Of a stretch of 64,000 nucleotides of DNA, positions 42,100-50,437 are shown piece after piece. This DNA is from Opitutaceae bacterium TAV5 (GTDB lineage: Bacteria > Verrucomicrobiota > Verrucomicrobiia > Opitutales > Opitutaceae): positions 4,883,001 through 4,947,000 of the forward strand of contig CP007053.1 in NCBI GenBank assembly GCA_000242935.3, read 5' to 3'. Both the position numbers and the translations under genes were made by a program. A model generated the notes under the pieces. It did no database searches. It had not been told where the DNA came from and saw only the letters and a program-made list of their open reading frames with translations. Position 1 is the first letter of the stretch. Every line of letters starts with the position of its first letter.

Positions 42100-42241
42100 G
42101 GAGCGGCGGCATGGCAAGCTGTCGGCCTTCGGCCTCGGTACGTGCCGCTGCTGACGACGCAACGCGTCGTCGATTCGGACGGTGAGGCACGGGGCGAGGC
42201 GCTGACGCGCCTCGTCGCAGCGGCAGGAATGCCGCCGCTCC
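42100..42241. repeat. GC-rich palindromic repeat cluster
   Basis: The outer arms are GGAGCGGCGGCAT (42100-42112) and its complement (42229-42241). Inside are GACGACGC-AAC-GCGTCGTC (42153-42171) and a CGAGGCGC-TGAC-GCGCCTCG stem (about 42195-42214). The right half is homologous to the 13.3-kb repeat. It fills the gap between the accessory-domain gene and the convergent membrane gene. Confidence 0.75.
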
Positions 42242-42262
42242 GTCACCACCGGTCGACCGGTT

Positions 42263-42886
42263 TCAGCCGTGGCGGAAGGGCACGTCGCGCATGTGCGACG
42301 TGACCCGGGCATGCGGCATCGGCCGAACCACGACCCGCAGGCCGAGCGTCCGCTGGCGTAGTGCCGAGAGCAGGACAGGAGCCACAAACACGATCGTCGC
42401 CAGGCACACGGGCCGGAGCGGCGCATTCATCAAGAGCCCTCCGGCGAGGAGGCAGATGCCGCCGGCGATGTGGAAGACGGCGATGCTGCGGAAGGCGATC
42501 GCCGCCGCGAAGCCGATGACAAGCGCACCGGCCGCACTGCACAGCGGCAGGATCCCCAGCGCGACTCCCGCCACCCAGGCCACCGGCGCGGGAAGAGCGA
42601 TCCCGGCGTCCCGGTAAAAACACTGCTGGAGGACGAGACCCAGGCCGAGGACGAGCGCCGGAATCGCAAACGGCAGCCGGATCATGTCCCATGACATGCC
42701 GAGCAGTTCCGTGCCCAGCCAGCTTCTGGCCAGATTGAGCGCGAGGACCGGATCGCAGGCTCGCGCGCGCAACGAGGGACGCTCGATCACACGGCGGAAC
42801 GGCACCACCTTGTAGTGGCCGCGCAGCAGAAACGAAGTGGGTGTGACCAGCAGCAGTACACCGGTGAGGTAGGTGAGGATTTCCAT
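42263..42886 (-). CDS. Hypothetical integral membrane protein
   Basis: A 207-residue protein with five or so hydrophobic segments: ILTYLTGVLLLVTPTSFLL, RLPFAIPALVLGLGLVL, APVAWVAGVALGILPLC, AAGALVIGFAAAIAFRSIAV, and CLATIVFVAPVLLSAL. The conserved-looking cytoplasmic loop RGHYKVVPFRRVIERPSLRA has basic residues. No family was recognised. The ATG at 42886 is used; upstream in-frame residues look like non-membrane, Arg-rich filler. It sits 483 bp past the end of the cellulose operon on the same strand, with structured repeats between, so it is probably transcribed separately. Confidence 0.65.
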   Translation of the reverse strand: MEILTYLTGVLLLVTPTSFLLRGHYKVVPFRRVIERPSLRARACDPVLALNLARSWLGTELLGMSWDMIRLPFAIPALVLGLGLVLQQCFYRDAGIALPAPVAWVAGVALGILPLCSAAGALVIGFAAAIAFRSIAVFHIAGGICLLAGGLLMNAPLRPVCLATIVFVAPVLLSALRQRTLGLRVVVRPMPHARVTSHMRDVPFRHG

Positions 42887-43158
42887 GGGAGGGTTTCCAG
42901 GGTCGTTGAGTTGAAGAGGCGCCTCCGGCAGGAGCGTGCGTGTTGTCCGGATACGTCCGGCCCGGTGAAGGGACGAGGTGTGGCAGAGGGCAACCCGGCA
43001 GGCCGGAGAAGGACGGCAGAGCAGCACCGCGCGGGAACGACGTCAACCGGCGGCTGCGTCGATGTCGTTAGTCTGCAGCATGATTGATGGAGGGAATTAG
43101 CCGGCGTGAAAACTGTGAATCGGATGAAAATGCCGGATGGTGGCGATAGCCTCGCCAG

Positions 43159-43242
43159 ATGGATCCCGGTCACCTGACGCCGTCCCGGGTCAGCTATGAA
43201 ACCCGCGGACGGTCTACCACGTGTCAGGCGACCGGGAAAGGA
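43159..43242. repeat. Structured tandem unit, copy 1
   Basis: A 14-nt stem (CCCGGTCACCTGAC at 43165-43178 with GTCAGGCGACCGGG at 43223-43236; one A-C mismatch) encloses an inner hairpin built on CCGTCC/GGACGG and GGGT/ACCC. A conserved single-stranded TCTACCACGT segment precedes the right arm. It may be an RNA or a DNA fold-back element. Confidence 0.75.
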
Positions 43243-43272
43243 TCGGGAAAATGAACAACAGGTTTTCGGAAA

Positions 43273-43361
43273 ATGGATCCCGGCCGTCTGACACCGGCTC
43301 GGGCCAGAGACCCGCAGTTACGGTTTTGTTCTACCATTTGATCAGACGACCGGGAAAGGGA
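43273..43361. repeat. Structured tandem unit, copy 2
   Basis: Homologous to copy 1 at a spacing of 114 bp. The arms are CCCGGCCGTCTGAC (43279-43292) and ATCAGACGACCGGG (43341-43354), again with an inner GGG/CCC hairpin and a TTCTACCATTTG segment. At several positions both partners of a pair have changed. The unit lies 8 bp past the stop of the GGDEF-EAL gene, so it is the first structure a minus-strand transcript of the cellulose operon would meet. Confidence 0.75.
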
Positions 43362-43369
43362 GAGAGGGA

Positions 43370-44818
43370 TCACCAACGTTGCCAATCGATGCCGGAGGCG
43401 AGTCGGGACGTTTTCCGGGGCCGTGCCGCCGGCGAGGGCGGAGGCCGGCTCCGGAGGAGCGAGGGGATTGCGGTGTCGTTGACCGGCGGGCTGTAAAGAA
43501 ATCCCTGACAGAGGGTGACGTCAAGATCGCGGACGGCCTGGGCGGTTATTTCCGTCTCGATGCCTTCGGCCACGGCTTCCATGCCGAGGCCGTGGCAGAG
43601 TTGCACGATGGCTTTCATGACGCGGTTGCCTTTCGGGACGTGCGCGTTCTGGACGATGGCCTTGTCGATCTTGATGGACTGGAAGGGGAGCTTGTAGAGC
43701 GACTCGAAGTTGGACCAGCCGACGCCGAAGTCGTCGAGCGCGAGGTGAAAGTTGCGACGCCGGAGAAATTTCAGTTTCTCCTGGCAGACGGGGCGTTCGA
43801 GGAAGGACTGGCGTTCGGTGATCTCGAAGATGATGTCGTCGTGCGCGATGCCGTGGGCGGCGCACAGGCGGGAGAGCGTCGGGTAGAGCTGGTGATCGAG
43901 GAGCTGGGGGAGCGAGAGGTTGATGGAGAGGCGGAGGTCGGGCTGGTGGCGTTTCCATTCGCGCAGCCGGGCGATCGCCTGTTCCATGAGCGTGTAGCCG
44001 ATGGGAATGATGAGCCCGTTGCGTTCGGCATAGGGGATGAATTCCGAGGGGAGGACTTCGCCGAGCTTTTCGTCGTGCCAGCGCAGGAGGCATTCGAGCG
44101 AGTGGACGGAGCCGGCCACCATGTCACGGACGGGTTGATACACGATCGTGATGTTCTCGGTCTTGAGCGAGGCGTTGAGGCGGTTGAAGAGGACGGAGGG
44201 GATGGCGCGGTTTTGCAGGATGCGCCGTGTGCCGGCGGGCGAGGCGCCGGGGGCATGGTGCGGCCCGGTGAAGTAGTTGTTTTTTCCGGAATTCTTCACC
44301 TGGTACATCGCGTAGTCGGCGAGCTGCAGCAGGCGGTCGAGCGAGCGGCTGTGATCCGGATAGATGGCGTGGCCGATGCTCGCGGTGAGCTCCATGGCCC
44401 GCGGATTTTCCCGGCCGACGGCATGGACGGCTTGCAGGATGTCGGCGAACCGGGCGACGAGTGCCTTTTCGGATTTCAGGCCGGGAATGACCCAGAGGAA
44501 TTCGTCGCCTCCCCAGCGGACGAGGTACTCGGGCGCGGGGATGAGGGGGCGCAGCCGGTCGACAAGCTGGCGAAGCAGGAGGTCGCCGGTCTTGTGGCCG
44601 TAGGCGTCGTTGAGTTCCTTGAAGTTGTCGAGATCGATCAGGACGATGGCGATCCGGGTGCCGGCCTTGCGGGCGTCCTTGAGGTTCTGGCTGATTTCCT
44701 GGTCGAAGAAAAACCGGTTGGGCAGATCGGTGAGCCGGTCATGCAGGGCCTTGCGCACCATGCCGGCGAGCAGGGTGAGGAGCGGAGTGTCCTCTTCTTT
44801 TTTGCGGGAGGTTTTCAC
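43370..44818 (-). CDS. GGDEF-EAL protein of the cellulose operon
   Basis: The 482-residue cytoplasmic protein has no sensory domain. A short charged N-terminus leads to a GGDEF domain (about 20-180) with intact GGDEF at 103-107; the upstream inhibitory RxxD site is not conserved (PAPE instead). An EAL domain (about 205-440) keeps the catalytic set: E242 (ECLLRW), N300, E332 (FEITE), D362/D363 (DDFGVG), K383, E418 (AEGIE), Q438. Both cyclase and phosphodiesterase activity are therefore possible. The GTG at 44818 overlaps the BcsC stop by 4 bp, so it is probably translated with the cellulose machinery and would tune c-di-GMP locally for BcsA. An internal ATG 19 codons later is an alternative start. 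Confidence 0.88.
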   Translation of the reverse strand: MKTSRKKEEDTPLLTLLAGMVRKALHDRLTDLPNRFFFDQEISQNLKDARKAGTRIAIVLIDLDNFKELNDAYGHKTGDLLLRQLVDRLRPLIPAPEYLVRWGGDEFLWVIPGLKSEKALVARFADILQAVHAVGRENPRAMELTASIGHAIYPDHSRSLDRLLQLADYAMYQVKNSGKNNYFTGPHHAPGASPAGTRRILQNRAIPSVLFNRLNASLKTENITIVYQPVRDMVAGSVHSLECLLRWHDEKLGEVLPSEFIPYAERNGLIIPIGYTLMEQAIARLREWKRHQPDLRLSINLSLPQLLDHQLYPTLSRLCAAHGIAHDDIIFEITERQSFLERPVCQEKLKFLRRRNFHLALDDFGVGWSNFESLYKLPFQSIKIDKAIVQNAHVPKGNRVMKAIVQLCHGLGMEAVAEGIETEITAQAVRDLDVTLCQGFLYSPPVNDTAIPSLLRSRPPPSPAARPRKTSRLASGIDWQRW

Positions 44819-47085
44819 CAGGCGGGGAACTGAAGGTCTTCCCGGTAGAGACCGAGGCGGTTGGCGAAGAAATACGTGAGCTGCATGCCGATGCCGTAGG
44901 CATTGTAGTCGGCCGTCTTGTTGGCGTCGATGAAGCCGCCGATCGTCCAGCGCGGCGAGAGCAGGAGGGCGGCCTGGGCGCGGAAGGAAAAGACGAGGCC
45001 GGAGGTGCTGGTGCCCGGATAGCGCGGGTTTCCGGAGCCGGAGGAGCCGAGCGGATAGTACGGGGCATCGGCCTGCTCGTTGGTCTGGTAGCCGAGGACG
45101 GCGTCGAGCTTGGCCAGCCAGGAGCCGCCTTCCCTGGTGAGGAGATTGGCGCCGATGTCGGCCTGGAGGAGGTATTCGGGGCTGAAGTAGCCGCCGTGGC
45201 CCCAGGTGAACTTGCTGAGGTTTTTCTCGTAGTGGAGAAAACTGACATCCGGACCGATGGCGAGATAAGCGAGATCGCCAAAGGGCAGCAGGCCGGAGGG
45301 GATGTCCTTGCGCAGGCCGAGGTTGAGGCCGAGGCCGTAGTTGGTCTGCACGTGGTCGCCGGTGAGGCGGGAGGCCTGGCCTTCGGCGCGCAGGGACCAG
45401 TCGTTTTCGAGCGGACGGGCGGCGAGGAGGCGGACGCCGGTGTTCATGACCTGGCCCCACGAGGCGCCCGTCCAGGGGTCGCGGATGCCGGTGTACGAGA
45501 GGAGGGATTCCCGGACGGGGAGGTAAAAACCGGCGGCTTCGAGCGTGGTACCTTCGTCCGTGACACGGGTGAGGCCGGCCTGCCCGTTGAAGTTGCGGTT
45601 GCGGATGCCTTCGGGGGCGGCGCCGGCGGCGATCCACGGGGAGTACTCGTCACCGTGGTAGCGCCAGGAGACGGTGACGTCGGAGTCGTAGACGTGGGTG
45701 GTCGGGGAATGGTTGAAATCCGGATACTCGGGGATGACCGGGTCGGAGTAGTCGCGCGGAGGGATGACGGGCGGGGTGCCGACGGGGTCGTATTCGCTGC
45801 CGACGGGCGTGCCGGACTTGAGCCGGACGAGGCTGGCCTGAAGCGCGACTTCGTGGCGGCCGCCGATGACGGCGCGGGCGTTGACGACGGGAAAGGTGCT
45901 GGTGTTGAGCTGGCCGAGGCCTTCGGTGCCGGATTTGGTGGTGTAGGAGCCGGCGAGGGTGACGGCGGGGGCGGCGAGCCCGGTGAGCTGGCTGGCGAGT
46001 GTGGCGGTTTGCGGGGCGACGGGATCGCCGGCCTCTCTGGCTTCGGCGACAGCGGCGAGTGCGGTGACGTGCCGGCCCTGCCAGGCGGCGCGGGTGGCGG
46101 CGGCGAGTCCTCCCGAAGCCACGGGCGCGGCGGCGGCTACGGCGGGGTTGTCGTTGAGCGGACCGCCGACGGCGGCGCCAAGGCGGTGGAGGCGGGCGAG
46201 AGGAGGCTCGGCGCCGGGCGCGGCGGGAAGGGCGAGCGTGGCGGTGACGAGACCGTCGGCGCTGGCTTCGTCCTTGTAGGCGCGATAGAGGCCCTCGAAA
46301 ATGGAGGAGCTTTTCGTGGCGTCGCCGGTGCGCAGGTGCGACCAGGCGAGCAGGAGTTGTTCGCGGCGGTTGAGGTAGCGCTGCCGGTAAACCTGGTTGA
46401 GGAGCGCGATGGTGTCGGGGTAGCGGCCGGCTTCGTAAGCCTCGGAGGCGAGGCGGGCGTTGAGGTCGGCGTTGAGGACGAGGGCCTTTTCGAGGCCGCG
46501 GCGCACGAGCGGGGCGAGGTGCTGGCGGGCGAGATCGGGCCGGTCTTCACTGAGGGCGGTGATGGCGCGGCCGTACGGGATATCGTCACCGCCGGCGCCC
46601 CAGGCGGCGGCCTGCGAGAACCAGAGGCCCGCCGGGGCGTAGTCGGCGCGTCGATACCAGGCCCAGGCGAGCGCCTCGGCGAGGGCGGCGTCGCGGCGGG
46701 CGTGGGCTTCGTTGCCGAGCGCGGCAAGGTCGGCGTTCGTGCCGTTGTCGAGAATTTCGGCGACGGAGGGTTGCGGAGAAGCGGCGGCATCGGAGGGGAC
46801 GGCAGGCGCGGAAGAGGGAGGGACAGCGGGGGCGGGAGACGGTGGCGCGGGTGGCGGCTCGGGGTCGTCGAAGACGGCGACCGCCTGGCGGGCGGCCGGG
46901 CGTGCCTGCCGGACGGCGGCGAGGACGGTCGCTCCCTGGCGGACGTCGCCGGTGAAGACTGCGGCGGAGTCGTCGAAGGCGGCGGTGTGGGCAACCGGTG
47001 CGGGAGCGGCGGCCGGCAGCATGGCGGGAAGCGCCGCGCCGGTGAGAAGAAGGAGGCCGGAGAGTGTGGGCCGGGTGCTGCTCAT
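44815..47085 (-). CDS. bcsC: Cellulose export outer-membrane protein BcsC-like
   Basis: Its 756 residues are short for BcsC (usually about 1100-1300), suggesting a reduced TPR scaffold. After a signal peptide and a Pro/Ala-rich stretch (about 75-100), helical TPR-like repeats occupy about 105-300 (ARRDAALAEALAWAWYRRAD, YPDTIALLNQVYRQRYLNRR). The C-terminal half (about 385-756) is a beta-barrel with many aromatic strands, ending DYNAYGIGMQLTYFF... like BcsC. It would carry the cellulose chain across the periplasm and outer membrane. The ATG overlaps the BcsZ stop by 4 bp. Assignment depends on position between bcsZ and the GGDEF-EAL gene as well as the barrel. Confidence 0.85.
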   Translation of the reverse strand: MSSTRPTLSGLLLLTGAALPAMLPAAAPAPVAHTAAFDDSAAVFTGDVRQGATVLAAVRQARPAARQAVAVFDDPEPPPAPPSPAPAVPPSSAPAVPSDAAASPQPSVAEILDNGTNADLAALGNEAHARRDAALAEALAWAWYRRADYAPAGLWFSQAAAWGAGGDDIPYGRAITALSEDRPDLARQHLAPLVRRGLEKALVLNADLNARLASEAYEAGRYPDTIALLNQVYRQRYLNRREQLLLAWSHLRTGDATKSSSIFEGLYRAYKDEASADGLVTATLALPAAPGAEPPLARLHRLGAAVGGPLNDNPAVAAAAPVASGGLAAATRAAWQGRHVTALAAVAEAREAGDPVAPQTATLASQLTGLAAPAVTLAGSYTTKSGTEGLGQLNTSTFPVVNARAVIGGRHEVALQASLVRLKSGTPVGSEYDPVGTPPVIPPRDYSDPVIPEYPDFNHSPTTHVYDSDVTVSWRYHGDEYSPWIAAGAAPEGIRNRNFNGQAGLTRVTDEGTTLEAAGFYLPVRESLLSYTGIRDPWTGASWGQVMNTGVRLLAARPLENDWSLRAEGQASRLTGDHVQTNYGLGLNLGLRKDIPSGLLPFGDLAYLAIGPDVSFLHYEKNLSKFTWGHGGYFSPEYLLQADIGANLLTREGGSWLAKLDAVLGYQTNEQADAPYYPLGSSGSGNPRYPGTSTSGLVFSFRAQAALLLSPRWTIGGFIDANKTADYNAYGIGMQLTYFFANRLGLYREDLQFPAW

Positions 47086-48266
47086 GGCGTGTCGTAAAGC
47101 TCGGCGGGGGTGAGCCGGCGGGCGGTGTTGGCGGCGAGGGCGAGCCGGGAGAGGAGATCGAGGCAGGCGGAGTAATAATCGTCTTCCACTGCCGTTGCCG
47201 GCAGGGTCACGGGGTCCCAGGTGCGGCCGAGGCGCAGGCGGCCGGTGGCGTTGACGAGGGCGATCAGCCCGGGGCTGGCCGGGTGGGCGTCGGGTGCGGA
47301 GGGCGCCGCGCCGGTCGTGGCGCCAGGCGGGGGAGAGGCGTGGTCGAGGGCGATTTCGTTGACGGGATGGCGGCGCCAGTCGGGCGTGGACCAGTAGCCG
47401 ACAACCGGAGCGAGCGCGGGATGGCGGGGCTGATACCAGGCGAGGTAGAGCGGGATGCGGACGGCGTCGTAGCCGAAGGCAGCCGGGTGGCCGGGGGCGG
47501 GCCGCGGCGCGGGGCCGGTGTCGAGGAGTATCCAGTTGGCGGGAAGGGAGCGGGGCCCGAAGCGGCTGAGCGAGAGGAGCGTGAGGCCATCCTCGATCAG
47601 TTGCCGCCAGGGGCTCTGGCCGGCGGGGCGGGTGTCGGCGGCGGCGAAGTCGGCCAGCGCGGGCCAGACGTAATAGGAGAGGTTGAGGGTGATGCCTTCG
47701 GCGGACACGAAACCGGCGCGGCCGGGCAGGAGGGCGAGGCGCGAGGAGCGGGCCGGCAGCGGGAGCGGTTGCGAGGCGACGAGGTAGCGTTCCATGTCGT
47801 CGAGGAGGGCGCGCGAGGCGGCCCGAAAGGCGGGCACCTGCCAGCGACGGTCGGCGCAGTGGAGCGCCCAGGCGACGAGCAGGTCGCCGTCGGTGGCGTT
47901 GTTCTTGTCGTCGACGAAACCGCCGTACGGCGTGGGCACCCAGCGCCAGGCGAGGAGTTTGTCGGTGTCGCGGATCTGGAGTTGTTCACGCGTCCACTTC
48001 CAGAGCAGCTCGAAGGTGGCGCGGTCGTTGAAGGCGGTGGCGAAGAGCATGCCGTAGCCCTGGCCCTCGGAGTGGCTGATGTAATCGTTGCCGGTATCGA
48101 CGACACGGCCGCGGGGGGTGATGAAGCGCGCCTTGAAATCCTCGTAGCGGGCGGCGGTGGAAAGGCTGGCGGGCGGCAACGGCGTCGTCGTGGCGGAGCG
48201 GAGGGGGAAGGGCGCGGCGGCGAGGACGATGACCAGAAGGAGGGAACGCAGGCCGGAGGGTGTCAT
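47082..48266 (-). CDS. bcsZ: Endo-beta-1,4-glucanase of cellulose operon, GH8 (BcsZ)
   Basis: A 394-residue periplasmic enzyme with a signal peptide (SLLLVIVLAAAPFPLRSA). The GH8 barrel has the general acid E67 in DYISHSEGQGYGM and the downstream NNATDGDLLVAWAL motif (about 122-134), with FGYDAVRIPLYLAWY and a late ALVNATGRL segment. In cellulose-secreting bacteria BcsZ trims the nascent chain and is needed for proper secretion. It sits between bcsB and bcsC, as in classical operons, with 4-bp ATGA overlaps on both sides. Confident assignment. Confidence 0.93.
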   Translation of the reverse strand: MTPSGLRSLLLVIVLAAAPFPLRSATTTPLPPASLSTAARYEDFKARFITPRGRVVDTGNDYISHSEGQGYGMLFATAFNDRATFELLWKWTREQLQIRDTDKLLAWRWVPTPYGGFVDDKNNATDGDLLVAWALHCADRRWQVPAFRAASRALLDDMERYLVASQPLPLPARSSRLALLPGRAGFVSAEGITLNLSYYVWPALADFAAADTRPAGQSPWRQLIEDGLTLLSLSRFGPRSLPANWILLDTGPAPRPAPGHPAAFGYDAVRIPLYLAWYQPRHPALAPVVGYWSTPDWRRHPVNEIALDHASPPPGATTGAAPSAPDAHPASPGLIALVNATGRLRLGRTWDPVTLPATAVEDDYYSACLDLLSRLALAANTARRLTPAELYDTP

Positions 48267-50437
48267 GTGGCGAGGGTGCGGACGCGGGTCTTCTTCTGGG
48301 CGCGGCGAAGAACGCGGTTGGTGATCAGGGCGAGGGCGCCGATAAAAACGAGCACGGCGAGGGCGATGACGACGGTGGGGCGGATCGGGCTGGCGGCAGC
48401 GTCGGTGGCCGGTCCGCGAGGAGAGGAAGCGGCCGGCGCGACAGCGGCATCGGTCGCGGATTCGTCCGGCGAGGCGGAGGCGAGGCAGGGCAGGGGAGTG
48501 GCGGGCGACCAGACGAGCAGGCGGCGCGCGGGCGAGTCGAACCAGTCGAGAGGAGCGGTCTGGAGGTGCTCGACAGCGATCTGGAGGCGGCCGGGATCGA
48601 TGGCGGCGAGGATGATCGCGGGCGGCAGGGACGGATCCGGATCCGCGAGCATGAGGGCGGCGTCGGTGAAATCGACGGCCGGCACGCGCCAGGTGAGGGT
48701 GGGGCGGGCGCGCGGGGCTTCAGGCTGGCGCTTGATGAGCCAGGAGAGGAGGGGAGGCTTGCGTCCGGGCGCGGTGGTGGCGGCGGCAGGGAGGCGGTCG
48801 GTGTATTCGACGGCGCCATCGGCGGCGAGGCGCAGCGGATGGCGTTCGCGCTGCGCGGGTGTCCATTGCGAGAGGAGCCCGACCTCGATATGGAGAACGG
48901 AACCGGCGATATCGGCCGGGGGCGGATTGAAGGAGGCCTGGAGGTGGATGAGCGCGTGGTGCTCGCGTCGGGCGGCCTGGCTGATGATGTCCCACATCGA
49001 GACGACGGTGCGCGGATCGCCGTCGAGCAAACGGACAAAAACCGGGGGCATGACGACCGGGCCGGCCGGAGGTGAATCGACGTCACGGAAAAAACGCAGG
49101 AAACGGCTGCCCCGCCCGCCGCCGGTGTCGGCGGGCGCGGTGGTGGCGGTCAGGTCGGGAATCGGCGCGGCGGCGGGGCGAGAACGGTCCGGATAGTTTT
49201 CGGGCAGCGTGGCGAGCGTGGCCGGCGCGGAGGGAAGCGGAAAACCGGCGGCGGCAAAGGCGGCGGCGGCGGTAATGACATCCTGCTCCGAGGGGCCGGT
49301 GATGACGACGAGCGCGGCCGAGGGATCACCCGGCAGGTGGTGGAGCGCGATCACGGGGCCCTGGTACGGGAGGGGCGCGGCATCTTCAGGAAGAAACGGC
49401 AGGATCTGGGCGAAGGTGCCGATGAGGAGGTTGTCCTGGGCGCGGCGGAGGCGGGGGCTGAAGGTGAGGTGGTAGCGGGCGTTTCCCGGCAGGCGCAGGA
49501 CAACGCCCTGGGTGGCGATGGCGCCGGCGGTGAGGAGCGCGTCGTCGAGCGGCGACGACTGCGGGATGGCGATGTGGAGCGGGAAGGGCTCGCCCGGACG
49601 CGGCGCAAGCCAGGCGGACAACTCGTCGAGCATCCGGGGCGCCTCGGGAGCGGCGGCGGTGACGGCGAGAATGGAACGGCCGGCCTCGATCTGTATTCCG
49701 GGAGCGGATACTTGGGCGGAGGACGTCGCCGGCAGTTTGGCCGGAAGGCCGGCAAAGGTGAACAACAGGGTGTTGGCGCCGGGGCGGAACAGCCGTCCGG
49801 GCAGCGTCAGGCGGGACGTGATTGCCGCGGGCGCGTCTTCCCCGGCGGCGGCGAAGGCAGGCTGGCCGACGAGGATGCCGTTGAGGCGGATTTCCAGGCG
49901 CGCGCCGGACTGCTGGAGGAGGCGGGAGTGGTTCCAGGCGAGCGTCAGCGTGGCGGTCTGCGGGAGGTCGCGCGGGGAAAGCTGGAACGTGAGTTTCCTG
50001 ACCGGCTTGAGCGGAGTGAGATCGATGCGGACGAGGTCGGCAGGGGAGGAGGCGGCAGAGGGAAGGAGATCGGAGAGGGCGACCTGCCAGGTGTTCAGGG
50101 TCCGGGGTCTGGAGTCGGCCGCGGTGGCGGGTGGCGTGACGGGAGCAGGCGCCGCGGGCCGGAGCCCGGTGATGACGGGCGCGTCCGCAACGGGAACAGC
50201 CGGAGCGGGCGCCACCGGAGCGGGCGCGGCAACGGGTTGCCAGGGCTGCCAGCCGGAGGCGGGGACTTCGTCGAGCGTGCGAGCGGGAACCGGTGCATTT
50301 GCGGCGGCAGCGTCCACGGGCAGGGGGGTGGCGGCGGAGCGAGCCGGGACGTCCTCGAGCAGGGGCAGGAGGATTTCTGCCGGAGCCGCGAGCGGGAACG
50401 CAGCAAGAAGGACAAAGGCGTGGGCGGCGATTTTCAT
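48263..50437 (-). CDS. bcsB: Cellulose synthase regulatory subunit BcsB
   Basis: This 724-residue protein is predicted to be periplasmic with one C-terminal membrane helix (TVVIALAVLVFIGALALITN) and a signal peptide (AHAFVLLAAFPLAAPAE). Carbohydrate-binding and flavodoxin-like BcsB modules are visible: VRIDLTPLKPVRKLTFQLSP, SRLTLPGRLFRPGANTLLFT, HHLPGDPSAALVVITGPSEQ. The first roughly 110 residues are unusually rich in Pro and Ala. BcsB clamps the emerging glucan and activates BcsA. The start overlaps the BcsA stop by 4 bp, and its stop overlaps bcsZ likewise. No bcsD, E, F, G or Q genes are present here. Confidence 0.92.
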   Translation of the reverse strand: MKIAAHAFVLLAAFPLAAPAEILLPLLEDVPARSAATPLPVDAAAANAPVPARTLDEVPASGWQPWQPVAAPAPVAPAPAVPVADAPVITGLRPAAPAPVTPPATAADSRPRTLNTWQVALSDLLPSAASSPADLVRIDLTPLKPVRKLTFQLSPRDLPQTATLTLAWNHSRLLQQSGARLEIRLNGILVGQPAFAAAGEDAPAAITSRLTLPGRLFRPGANTLLFTFAGLPAKLPATSSAQVSAPGIQIEAGRSILAVTAAAPEAPRMLDELSAWLAPRPGEPFPLHIAIPQSSPLDDALLTAGAIATQGVVLRLPGNARYHLTFSPRLRRAQDNLLIGTFAQILPFLPEDAAPLPYQGPVIALHHLPGDPSAALVVITGPSEQDVITAAAAFAAAGFPLPSAPATLATLPENYPDRSRPAAAPIPDLTATTAPADTGGGRGSRFLRFFRDVDSPPAGPVVMPPVFVRLLDGDPRTVVSMWDIISQAARREHHALIHLQASFNPPPADIAGSVLHIEVGLLSQWTPAQRERHPLRLAADGAVEYTDRLPAAATTAPGRKPPLLSWLIKRQPEAPRARPTLTWRVPAVDFTDAALMLADPDPSLPPAIILAAIDPGRLQIAVEHLQTAPLDWFDSPARRLLVWSPATPLPCLASASPDESATDAAVAPAASSPRGPATDAAASPIRPTVVIALAVLVFIGALALITNRVLRRAQKKTRVRTLAT

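Larger units (their letters stand above)
42887..43369. other. Gap of 483 bp holding tandem structured units
   Basis: No gene is supported here. Besides the two structured units listed separately, there is a small perfect hairpin TGGCGA-TAGCC-TCGCCA at 43141-43157. The remainder before the membrane gene's start should include its promoter, which I could not locate. Confidence 0.5.

Noticed and set aside
45196-47097. Long plus-strand frames across the bcs operon (also 47064-49196 and 50446-52998)
   Set aside because: Gly/Glu/Arg-rich shadows of the bcs genes, which are supported by catalytic motifs and 4-bp overlaps.
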